From Oscarella lobularis (Eukaryota > Porifera > Homoscleromorpha > Homosclerophorida > Oscarellidae): 64,000 bases of DNA. The translations under genes were made by a program, and so were the position numbers. Positions 25,931-37,000 of the stretch are shown here, piece by piece. The notes below the pieces were generated by a model. It saw nothing but the letters and a program-made list of their open reading frames with translations, was not told the DNA's origin and ran no database searches. The stretch is from contig NC_089183.1 of NCBI RefSeq assembly GCF_947507565.1, positions 310,001 to 374,000 of the forward strand. The letters run 5' to 3'. How positions within the stretch are numbered: position 1 is the first letter of the stretch; each line of letters starts with the position of its first letter.

Positions 25931-28900
25931 TCAATATTGAGGATATGGAGCGGACGTCGGGTACGGATTGGTGGGAGGAGGATATCCCGGCTCGGACGGC
26001 AGTAGATTTCCACCAGGAGACAGATCCACTGCCTCGTTATACGCTGGAGGCGGCGGGGCCGAAGGATGACTTGGAGGAGGAGGTTGACTTGAAGAAGGAT
26101 ACGGATCTTTCGTTTTCGACATTTGGACTGAAGTCGATGGCTGGGGTTGCGAGTGCGACGTGGTCGTCCTTACAGTCGTATGATTACTTTTGTGGCGGCA
26201 GCAGGCGGCGAGGACAACGACGATAACGACGGCGACGGTTACTGTGACGCCAACGACAATACCAATAACAGGTGACGATTCTCCTTCATCTGACGGTTTG
26301 TCGGTGGAATGATCCAGTGGCGGCTGAGCGGATGGGAAAGCAAGTCCACGACTGCCGAGAGGACACCGATGGCTGTCGTCGCAATAGGGCGACGAAATGG
26401 TCGAGCGAGACGTGTAATCGTACGAGCACCATTCGCAACCGACGACGCCAAAACAATCGCTTCATTAAAATAAGAATATTAGAACGACGAGACAGACAGA
26501 CAGGTCGAGGAGGTACGAATGATATACAGACTACGGACCCTCTACAGCAGCGACCTGTCGAGCGTCTGAATGCTTCGACAGAAACTGCTGTATAAGTGCG
26601 CATTGCAGTAATCGATTATATAGGGTGGGTCTCAAGCGGAACACTGCAATTCGCACTTCCAACTTCAAGCTCTTCGTAGACTCAATCTCTCATGTTGGTT
26701 AACTAAATAATGTAGCAGCTACTACTGTAGGAAAACACAGCGACTATAAGTATGACAGATTAACTGAAGTTGTTGGCCGCTGACGGAAACGCTCAGATAA
26801 GCAGATGACGTAAACGAGGCAGAGGACGACGAGAATTACGATTACTGAAACATTTTGCTCATAACTACGGCTACGATGATTGTAACGACTCTAGATGACG
26901 ACGACGACGTTATTGGTGACGGCGATGACGATGACTGGAGAGTGCCGAGAGGGCATTGCAGGCTGACATCGCAATAGGGCGACGCAATTGGCGAGCGAGT
27001 GACGTTATTGTAGGAACACCATTCGCAGCCAACGACCCCGAAGCAAACACTTAAAATAAGAACTTTAAAAAAAAACGAGGCCCAGAGCGAGAAGAGAACG
27101 GGAGAGATACAGAAAACTCGGGCTCTAATTAATTAATTAAGGACCGGGGCATCTGAAGACGCGAATTGCTGTATACCCTGGATATATAGCACGTCCTTCG
27201 TTTCCGCTGTAGCGAATGATTCGAGATGCGCAGAACCCCTTCCTACTACTACTACGACCCCTACTTGCTTACCTTTTCCGCCTCTTGGATTTGCAGTCGA
27301 TGTTGAAGCACGACGTCAATCCCGCGGTAGCGTCCGACTCCTGAGGAGCGAGCGCTACGGGAGGAACGCTGGGCGGACAGACAGGTATGCTTGGATAAAA
27401 AAGAAACTCACAGCCGTGTATAGTGAATCTATAGCAAGTAGACTCTACCTTAGATCATTGGTGGAATCAACTCCTTCGCACTCATTGTAGCTTAGAGGTC
27501 GGCTGCATGGACATTCGCAACCGGCTCCTGACAGCTGACAAGTCCGCGATCCAAGCGGCTTAGTAATCTGCAAAAAACAACAAGAGAAGTAAATATCTGT
27601 ATCTGTCTATTGTCTTGGACTTTCAGTGCGCCACAACTTCATAAATACGTTTAGGGAGAATTGGGAGCGGGGGATCGGATTGCTCACTTACATCACAGTA
27701 GCAGTTGCTTGAGCTGGACCACCGCGTGGAGACAATCAAAAACGTATTCGTCTGCGAAACTTTGTAGATCTGAAGAGACGGGCATTTAAACCTTCCCCCA
27801 AAAATGAATCAATTAATTATCAAACTTACGTCGTATGCAACAGAACCTGAAACGCTCTGAGAGCTACTTGACATCTTCACCTGAAGAAAAAACATTTCAG
27901 CTAGATTTCACCTTTAAAAATCCAAAAAAATGACCTTCCAGAAAACATTAACAGTTTTCTTTTGAAAATCATTACAACGAGACTTAATCATAATATTTCT
28001 ATTGACAAGCGACGCAGCCAGATCTTTCTCCTAAAAAACATTCCCCGTAACTCCCATGAAACCAAAACCCTCGACCACCATTTCCGTTATGTGTTTAGTA
28101 TCGACGCCGTTTTCCGACGCCAATCGCGGATCAACGAAATCCGGATGAATCACAACAAACCCGGCGTTATCAATCAAAACGCAACGCGTCCCGGAATTCT
28201 GACACTGGCTCATTGATCGCGTCAACTCCGTCCACATAAAAGGAATCGTAAAGTCCATAGCCGCAACGGCCATAACCTGTGGATTTTCTCCCCTTTGATA
28301 AAAAACTCCGTTTGCACGACATTTTATATAATTTCTTATACTGACCTTCCTGAGAGGATCGTGTGGCTTAGAGTGATGACGTAGCCGGCTCCGAAGCCGT
28401 CGACGTAAGGCGAGGAGAGAACGATGTCGCCCTTATTGGCGATCGTTCGCTTGTACCAAGGACGTTGCAAGTGATCGAATTCTTTGACTTGTCGGAGGCC
28501 TGGTAGAACAATGAAGGCACCGTCTTCGGTGCCAACGTATCTAAGTAAAAAAAGACAGAAACTGAACCAGCTCTTAAGAACAAAAAAAGGATACTTGGAC
28601 AAAAACGCATCTGAAATCTATTTAGAGATCTCTGGAATAGGATATTTTAGAATTTATTTCAAATTTATTTACAAGGACCCTGCTCCAAATCGTTTTTTCT
28701 CTTACCTCCACACAATGAAATTGGTGAAGTCATTCGCTTGCAGCCATTTAGATACGACCGAGTGGATAGTGGCCAGAGAATCTCGGACAGTTGGCTAGAG
28801 AATCTCCTAACTCAATAGCGGTACGCAAAAAATTGTTTTTCTCACTGACATTGAAATATGTGTTTGATCTTCTTCCTGTAAAATAGCTGACGTACTCGTT

Positions 28901-31875
28901 CGCTTGAGACGTCGTCTGCTCGAGATCCAAGTAAGCGAACGGGTCCTTGAAACCCTCCGGCGAAATTTTCACCGAAGCATCATCTAAAAGAACACAGTCT
29001 TTTCCTCCCTTTTTCCTTCATCCATGCCCTTACCAAACACGGCTAGTCGTCCGAACTGGCTACACTTTGACTGCGTCGGAGGAATCAAATCGAAACGATG
29101 ATACAAATAAGAACCTTAATTAATTAATTAAAGATTGCGTTCTTTTAGTTTTATACTTCGTCTCCACTAACTCAGTAGAGTAGACAACGGAGACAGACTG
29201 TAGTCCGTTGTGAAATCCCTAGCCACGACGAGACACAGGCTGTACGTAGTACCGCTTATCTAACGACAAACAAAAAGTCAATTATAAACAGCCTCTAGAA
29301 AAAATTGAATTATTGGACAACGATTAATTATATGTACTTATTTACTCTCAATGCGTACGTACGGGTTGCCAATTGTATTGCGCTTGAATCGAGTCAAGCC
29401 GGACTCCTTCCATTTTGCTATCTCCAAGAGGAACAGTCCATTGTGTATAGAGCACACGCGATCCACTGCTACCGCTACATATTTTGAAGCGTGGAGGCCG
29501 GTGCACGTGGCCAGAGAGTCGTCTTACTTTAGCATGGATGTTCGAATTTCGTCAAAGCCAACGGTCTGATGCTCGAGAGTCAATATATCGATATACGTTG
29601 GGGCTTCTTTGACGTTCGTGGGAACAGGAAGTAGGGGATGCGTGAGAGTCACACCTAGATAGCCAAAAAATCAGTCATGACGTCAATATTATTTTATTTG
29701 GCTTCTCACCTGAGCTATCGATTATGAAGGCGTACGAAACTTCGTCGCGTCTAAAGAACGTGATGTCGGATACGAGATCGGCGAGGGCGATGTCGATGGC
29801 CATGACTCCAGCGAGACCGCGCTTGCCGTTCTGCGTGGAATAGACGGGAACGGAGATGGTCAGAACGAGACCGAGACCAAATAAATCGTAATAAGGAACG
29901 GAGATGAGCGGTTCAATGAGCTCGGCGTCCGGTTCGAAGAAGCTGTAATAGGAGCCCAATTCCTGGCGAATGTTGCTGTCAGTTCGAACGATATCAGAGA
30001 CTCCAGCCTAAGAAGGAAAAAAAATTCACAAACGTCAAATAGCCAATTATGATTAACCCCCCAACTTACTGTTGACAGATTCGTTGAGACTACACCGTAG
30101 TATTCATAATCTTGCTCAGCAATCTTGCGAAGTAGAGTCTCCCCAGAAGATTGAATACCATCTTTATATTATTTATTATTAATTAATTAATTAATAGTAT
30201 ATTCTTTCGTTGAGATTCTCACCGCCCATTCCGTACGTAAGAATGACGACTTTGAAACCGAGCACTTGATTCTTGTCGCGAATTGCCTGCATGATGGCCG
30301 TGTTCGAACCCAGAGAATTCGTTGGTTCTCCGTCGGTCAGAAACAGTATCACTTTGTCTGCAGCTACGAACTGTCACTATTCATAGAACTTCTTCGTCAA
30401 TATTATTCTTACGCGCCAAATTTTCGTCAGAACGCGAAGGCGATTGAATAAATAAATCGAAAGCGCTCACTAACGAATCTTTGTAATTCGTAGATCCTAA
30501 GACAATAATAATAATAAATAACGCACCCCTATACATATATCCTTACCAGAAGGAAGCAGATTGTCAACGTAAGTCTTTAGCTTGTCTACATTGGAAACGG
30601 TTGCCCTGGCAAGACGATTGCTATAGCAACCAGAAGGGTACTCAGCCACCGTAGAAAAAGCCACAACTCCGACCTAATTAAAATTGTACATATAAACTAA
30701 TAAGAATGAGCATTACCCACCCGGTCATCGGGACTCAAAGAATCTAAAACGGTTTTCGCGGCCTCCTTTGCAAGTTCCATGCGAGAGGAGAAACTTTCTC
30801 GACCCGCTGTCACGGTTGACGTCATTGAGCCACTCTTGTCGATCACAAGAACAACGTCTTTGGGCTCGGGCACGGACGCCGAAACGTACCAGGGCCTTTG
30901 GCAAAAAGAAACATTTCATTAAATAAATCGATATTTATTGATTCGTACCTGAATCTTGGGTCATATGATCCGCAGTCTTGCACCTTGAATGCTGGATAGA
31001 TGCTAATGAGACCCTCTTGTGACGCAAAGTATTGCCACTTTAGTGTGGGATTCGATTGCAAATTGCTCTTGAACATGGAGACCAAGTTCTCTCCAACGTT
31101 GAACTGAGCATTGTCAGTTGTCGCCGTCAAGCGATTGCATTGTCCATTGAGGTCAACCTAAGGTAGACGAACGTAGATAGGTTTTTAAATCAAAAGACTT
31201 AGGGTCATCACATCTCCTATGACGCTAGAAATAATGATAATGCCCAGAATAATATATATTTAGCAGTGTGTAGGCTTTGCAAAATAATGAGGTCCTATTT
31301 CACTCTAGGGCTTATCAAATAATTTTTACCAAAACAAATCTGATTAAATTAATCAACGTGTTGCAATAAGATTGATTACACGCATCATGATGAGATCCGG
31401 ACTTACATCATCGCTAAATCGAGAATCGTAGGTGCGACGGTTCTCCGAAAGAAAACAGCACTCGTCCAAAGCGTTATTCGTTCCTTGGGCCAGCAGACGC
31501 TCCGCTTCGTACTTCAAACCCAACGCGATCGCCTTTCGACTCTGAAATTTCTGGTCGAGAGCGCCTGAAAGCTGAAACGACGAAAAGACAACACATGGGA
31601 AAAAGGGAGGTGTGACTGCGAGAAAACCTCTAAAAGAGTAGCTTGGGCGTCGACTGCTGCGCTTCGGTAGCTCAGTCCGTCATATTTGGACTAGGAGAAC
31701 GACTTTGAACTCGCTCTCGTATCAAAATTGCCGAAACATAGCCTACCTGTAATCTGTTCACCCCGAGACCGTCGTCCGCGAAGGTTGAAAGGACGGTTTG
31801 GAAAGCGTCGGCTGACTGAGCAGACGTTCGAAGCACAGACGCACAGCAGAGAACACCGCAGACGACGAGAAGCAT
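25931..31875 (-). CDS. Alpha2-delta-like VWA-Cache membrane protein, copy 1
   Basis: Homologue of the voltage-gated calcium channel alpha2-delta / CACHD1 family, extracellular and membrane-anchored. Signal peptide MLLVVCGVLCCASVL begins at 31875. I read 23 shared exons, all joining in frame, including 31747-31875, 31628-31690, 31407-31571, 30949-31157, 30721-30895 (VWA with MIDAS DKSGSM), 30547-30673, 29710-30007 (Cache) and 27273-27389 (last shared exon, C-x5-C-x11-C-x3-C). The VWA_N, VWA, Cache and VGCC_alpha2 regions are in family order (ISGTTYSLCLVVARDF is typical of the last). After the shared donor at 27273 come three candidate terminal exons. Only exon B (25931-26459) is open here, giving a PSI-like cysteine module, one transmembrane helix and a Pro-rich tail with PPPPAYNEA. 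Confidence 0.88.
26641..26660 (-). promoter_or_regulatory. Candidate selector element upstream of exon B, copy 1
   Basis: Plus-strand acactgcaattcgcacttcc, about 180 bp upstream of the exon B acceptor in gene sense. It is identical at the matching site of copy 2. The complement to the copy 1 docking element is only about 12 nt with one mismatch. Confidence 0.45.
26842..27049 (-). pseudogene. Terminal exon A of copy 1, interrupted in the membrane helix
   Basis: It opens like the other terminal exons (CFGVVGCEWCSY ... SPYCD ... QCPLG) in phase 2 after acceptor TTTTAAG. A 5-bp insertion relative to copy 2 (gagcaaaatgtttcag against gagcatttcag) then shifts the frame and creates a TAA at 26842-26844 inside the predicted transmembrane helix. 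The Ser-rich stalk is also much shorter than in copy 2. If used, it would give a protein with no complete membrane anchor. Confidence 0.75.
27161..27173 (-). promoter_or_regulatory. Candidate docking element after the shared donor, copy 1
   Basis: Plus-strand gcgaattgctgta, the inverse orientation of the elements before exons B and C. It lies 100 bp into the intron after the last shared exon (donor at 27273) and upstream of exon A. Complementarity to the B and C elements stops after 12-13 nt, against 17 in copy 2. Confidence 0.4.
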
Positions 31876-31948
31876 CCTACCTCCGGCGGATTTTCCTGGA
31901 CAACTGCTGTGTCACGTGTCGTACGTAGACACGGCGTGTTCAAGCAAC

Positions 31949-32330
31949 ATGGAAACAACCGAAATCGAGCTGGAAGACATCGACGTGACGGGCCCGAAGT
32001 GATGAGTGCACGTGTACGGTGCCAGGAAGACCAACCATTGCGTTGATGGCTCTTCCGTACTAAAATAAAGCATCATCGTGATCATCATGATCATCATCGA
32101 TCGGTCGCGTGGTAGTCGCGTGGTAGGCGGGCGGGGCGACGGGGAATGGGGAACCGATTAAAAAGTGTGGAGGAAATGTTGCTAATGCAGGTCTACGTTT
32201 GTACGACTGGGCTGACAGTTTTAGTAGAAAAATGTTTTGTTGTTGCATCTTGTTGTAGTTTGACCCACAGTTGTGCACCTAATAATAATAATAAAAACGA
32301 CGCGTCCACAGCTGTGGACCGTGGCATAAA
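31949..32330 (+). pseudogene. Collapsed remnant of a second kinase-kelch gene
   Basis: The first 17 codons of the kinase-kelch gene (METTEIELEDIDVTGPK) are followed at once by a stop (tga at 32000). After about 125 bp of unplaced sequence the last ~60 bp of the kelch coding region and its 3' flank resume at about 32127 (gaggaaatgttgctaatg, then the taataataataaaa run). The whole kinase and nearly all of the propeller, about 2.1 kb, are missing. It sits exactly where the kinase-kelch gene of duplication unit 2 should be. Confidence 0.88.
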
Positions 32331-32380
32331 AAGGCAATTTCTATCACCACATATTCGCCCAGTAAGAATTCAATGCGTGG

Positions 32381-32840
32381 TCATTGGGGGTCATTGGAGG
32401 AGACTGTAGACATTCCAACGGCTTCTTCGTAAGACGGCGGTGGCGGTTCAGCCATCGAAGGAGGGAGATCTGGTTGAGGAGGTTCCGCTGGCGGCGCCGA
32501 CGGAGTGGCTTGTGTCGGTGATCGAGGAGCTTGCGTCGGTCGCCGACTTTGCGAGGCCCTCGCCCGTTGTCGTTGTGTCCGACGATGATGACCGAAACAG
32601 AACATAACAATAAAGAAGGCGAAGAAGCCGCCAACATAGGCTCCCCATGGGTTGTCGCCCCCGCGATCGTCTTCTGGTGGTGGAGTCGACGGAACGTCAG
32701 GAGGCCAAATGGTGGGTAGCATAAATCCGCGACTGCCTAACGGGCATTGCCGCACTTCGTCGCAGTACGGAGAGTGGATAGGCGATTTTGTCACGTCGTC
32801 GTACGAACACCACTCGCATCCGTCGATCCCGGAACAAGAA
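32381..32840 (-). CDS. Terminal exon C of copy 2: helix and PPSY tail
   Basis: Acceptor CTTAAG at 32841, phase 2. The cysteine module is CSGIDGCEWCSYDD ... SPYCDEVRQCPLG. It is followed by a short Pro-rich stalk, a Phe-rich helix (YVGGFFAFFIVMFCFG), a basic stretch and a Pro-rich tail with PPPPSYEEAVG. This is the farthest of the three exons from the shared donor, about 1.6 kb. Confidence 0.82.
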
Positions 32841-34062
32841 CTTAAGAGATAGAATAAGTGAAAGAACCTGCCCTCCTCCTAATCTAATACTAGCGCAGGG
32901 GGGTAACTAATACGAAATGCTCTATCCTTTGGCTATAATAAAAGAAAGGAAAGAGAGAGAGGTACAGCAATTCGCACTTTGAGTCTTCATGGGATAAAGT
33001 TTTACGATACCAAGACAAAACGCAATAGAATGAGTGCAGCTGCTTTACTATAAATACGTGTTCAAAGCGATGTTCCTTCAATATTGAGGATATGGAGCGG
33101 ACGTCGGATATGGAGCGGACGTCGGGTACGGATTGCTGGGAGGAGGATATCCCGGCTCGTTGTATGCCGTCGGATACGGCAGTTGATTGCCACCAGGAGG
33201 CAGATCCACTGCCGCGTTATACGCCGGAGGCGGCGGGGCCGAAGGATGACTTGGAGGAGGTTGACTTGAAGAAGGATACGGATCTTTTGTTTTCGACATT
33301 TGGACTGAAGTCGATGGCTGGGGTTGCGAGTGCGACGTGGTCGTCCTTACAGTCGTATGATTACTTTTGTGGCGGCAACAGGCGGCGAGGACAACGACGA
33401 TAACGACGACGACGACGGCTACTGAGACTCCAACGGCGATACCAATAACAGGTGACGATTCTCCTTCATCTGACGGCGGCGGCAGGTTGTCGGTGGGAGG
33501 ATCCGGTGGCGGCTGAGCGGTTGGGAAAGCAAGTCCACGACTGCCGAGAGGACACCGATGGCTGTCGTCGCAATAGGGCGACGAAATCGTCGAGTCAGAC
33601 GTGTCATCGTACGAGCACCATTCGCAACCGACGACGCCAAAACAGTCGCTTCATTAAAATAAGAATATTAGAACGACGAGACAGACAGGTCGAGGAGGTA
33701 CGAATGATATACAGACTACGGACCCTCTACAGCAGCGACCTGTTGGTATAACTGCGCATTGCAGTGGTTATATAGGGTGGATTTCAAGCGGAACACTGCA
33801 ATTCGCACTTCCAACTTCAAGCTCTTCGTAGACTCTTCCTAAACTCAATCTCTCATGCTGGTTAACTAAATCATTTAGTAGTAGCGACTATAAGTATGAC
33901 AGATTAACTGAAGTTGTTGGCCGCTGACGGAAACGCTCAGAGAAGCAGATGACGTAAACGAGGCAGAAGACGACGAGAATTATGATTACTGAAATGCTCA
34001 CAACTACGGCTACGATGATTGTAACGACTCTAGATGACGACGACGACGTTTTTGGTGACGGA

Positions 34063-34097
<35 letters not shown>

Positions 34098-37000
34098 TGA
34101 TGACGGCGTGCTCGGTGGCGACGATGATGTCGTGGATTCTGGTGACGATGTCACGTCGGGGAAAGCGAACTGGAGACTTCCGAGAGGGCATCGCAGGCTG
34201 ACGTCGCAATAGGGCGACGCAATTGGCGAGCGAGCGACGTTATCGTAGGAACACCATTCGCAGCCAACGACCCCGAAGCAAACACTTAAAATAGGGACTT
34301 TTTAAAAAAAAAAACGAGGCCCAGAGCGAGAAGAGAAAGGGAGAGATGAGGAAGTGCGAATTGCTGTAACCCTCTTTGGAGTATGTCTGTCGAGATGCGC
34401 AGAACCCCTTCCTACTACTACTATGACCCCTACTTGCTTACCTTTTTCCCCGCTTGGATTTGCAGTCGACGTTGAAGCACGACGTCAATCCGGCGGTAGC
34501 GTCCGACTCCTGAGGAACGAGCGCTACGAGAGGAACGCTGGGCGGACAGACAGGTACGCTTGGATAAAAAAAGAAACTCACAGGCGTGTATAGCGAATCT
34601 AGCAAGTAGACTCTACCTTAGATCATTGGTGGAATCAACTCCTTCGCACTCATTGTAGCTAAGAGATCGGTTGCACGGGCATTCGCAACCGGCTCCCGAC
34701 AGCAGACAAGTCCGCGATCCAAGCCGCTTAGTAATCTGCAAAAAAAACAACAGGAGTAAAGATCTCTTGATTTACTAGACCTCTTTATAAATACAGTACG
34801 TCTAGGGAGACGTGGGAGCGGGAATTGGATTTGCTCGATGCTCACTTACATCGCAGTGGCAGACGCTTGAGCCGGTCCACCGCGTGGAGACAATCAAAAA
34901 CGCATTCGTCTGCGAAATTTCGTAGATCTGAAGAGACGGACATTTGGCCCACGAAAATTAATCAATTATCTACGTTACGTCGTATGTAACAGAATCCGAA
35001 ATGCTCACAGAGCTCCTTGACAATTCCACCTGAAAAGAAAGACGAACATTTCAGCTAGAATTCCAAGTTTAAAAATCCAAATATGACCTTCCAGAAAACA
35101 TTAACAGTTTTCTTCTGAAAATCATTACAACGAGACTTAATCATAATGCTTTTACTGACAAACGACGCAGCCAGATCTTTCTCCTAAAAAACATTCCCCA
35201 TAGACGCGCATCCCTTCCCCTGAAACCGAAACCCCTCGGCTACCATTTCCGTTATGTGTTTATTATCGACGCCTTTTTCTGACGCCAATCGCGGATCAAC
35301 GAAATCCGGATGAATCACAACAAATCCGGCGTTATCGATCACAATGCAACGCGTTCCGGAATTCTGACACTGGCTCATCGATCGCGTCAACTCGGTCCAC
35401 ATAAAAGGAATCGTAAAGTCCATAGCCGCAACGGCCATAACCTGTGGATCCGCCCCCCTTCAATAGGAAAAAAGCTCCGTTTGCATGATCTTTTATATGA
35501 TTTCTTTTTATACTGACCTTCCTGAGAGGATCGTGTGGCTTAGAGTGATGACGTAGCCGGCTCCGAAGCCGTCGACGTAAGGCGAGGAGAGGACGATGTC
35601 GCCCTTATTGGCGATCGTTCGCTTGTACCACGGACGCTGCAAGTGATCGAATTCTTTGACTTGTTGGATGCCTGGTAGAACGATGAAGGCACCGTCTTCA
35701 GTGCCAACGTATCTAAGACAAAGAAAAGACGCAAACTGAGCCAGAACAATAGAAATTATATTGGAGTGTCAGAAGGTCTGGGGATAGGATTTTCTCAAAA
35801 AAAGGACCCTTCCCAAATCGTTTTATTCTCTTACCTCCACACAATGAAATTGGTGAAGTCATTCGCTTGCAGCCATTTAGATACAACTGAGTGGATAGTG
35901 GCCAGAGAATCTCGGACAGTTGGCTAGAGGATCACCTAACTCAATAGCGGTACGCAAAAAATTGTTTTTCTCACTGACATTGAAATATGTGTTTGATCCT
36001 CTTCCTGTAAAATAGCTGACGTACTCGTTCGCTTGAGACGCCGTCTGCTCGAGATCCAAGTAAGCGAATGGGTCCTTGAAACCCTCCGGCGAAATTTTCA
36101 CCGAGGCATCATCTAAAAGAAAGAAGGGACCATGATAGTCTTTTGGGGGCCCCCCTTCATCCATGCCCTTACTAAACACGGCTAGTCGTCCAAACTGGCT
36201 ACACTTTGACTGCGTTGGAGGAATCAAATCGAAACGATGATACAAATAAGAACCTTAATTAATTAAATATTGATCTCTTTTAGTTTTATACTTCGTCTCC
36301 ACTAACTCGGTAGAGAAGACAATGAAGACAGAGTGTAGTCCGTTGTGAAATCCCTAGCCACGACGAGACACAGGCTGTACGTAGTACCGCTTATCTAACG
36401 ACAAACAAAAAGTCAATTATAAACAGCCTCTAGAAAAAATTGAATTATTGGACAACGATTAATTATATGTACTTATTTACTCTCAATGCGTACGTACGGG
36501 TTGCCAATTGTATTGCGCTTGAATCGAGTCAAGCCGGACTCCTTCCATTTTGCTATCTCCAAGAGGAACAGTCCATTGGGTATTGAGCACACGCGATCCA
36601 CTGCTACCGCTACATATTTCGAAGCGTGGAAGCCCGTCCAAAAATACGCGGGTCACCTTACTTTAGCATGGCCGTTCGAATTTCATCAAAGCCAACAGTC
36701 TGATACTCGAGAGTCGATATATCGATATACGTTGGGGGTTCTTTGACGTTCGTGGGAACAGGAAGCAGGGGATGCGTGAGAGTCACACCTAAAAATCGGT
36801 CATGACGTCAATATTATTCTATTAGGCTTCTCACCTGAGCTATCGATTATAAAGGCGTACGAAAGTTCGCCGCGTTTGAAGAACGTGATGTCGGATACGA
36901 GATCGGCGAGAGCGATGTCGATGCCGATGACTCCAGCGAGACCGCGCTTGCCGTTCTGCGTGGAATAGACGGGAACGGAGATGGTCAGAACGAGACCGAG

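Noticed and set aside
25233-27049. Three separate small PPxY membrane-protein genes
   Set aside because: They have no start codon or signal peptide of their own, and their acceptors fit the phase of the upstream alpha2-delta-like exon, so terminal exons explain them better.
31665-31740. tRNA-like start (ggtagctcagtcc) on the plus strand
   Set aside because: It is the complement of coding exon 2 of the alpha2-delta-like gene, and no cloverleaf or T-arm follows.
33982-34212. Plus-strand frame coding a long poly-Asp protein
   Set aside because: It is the mirror of the Ser-codon run in terminal exon A on the minus strand; it has no splice sites or homologue.
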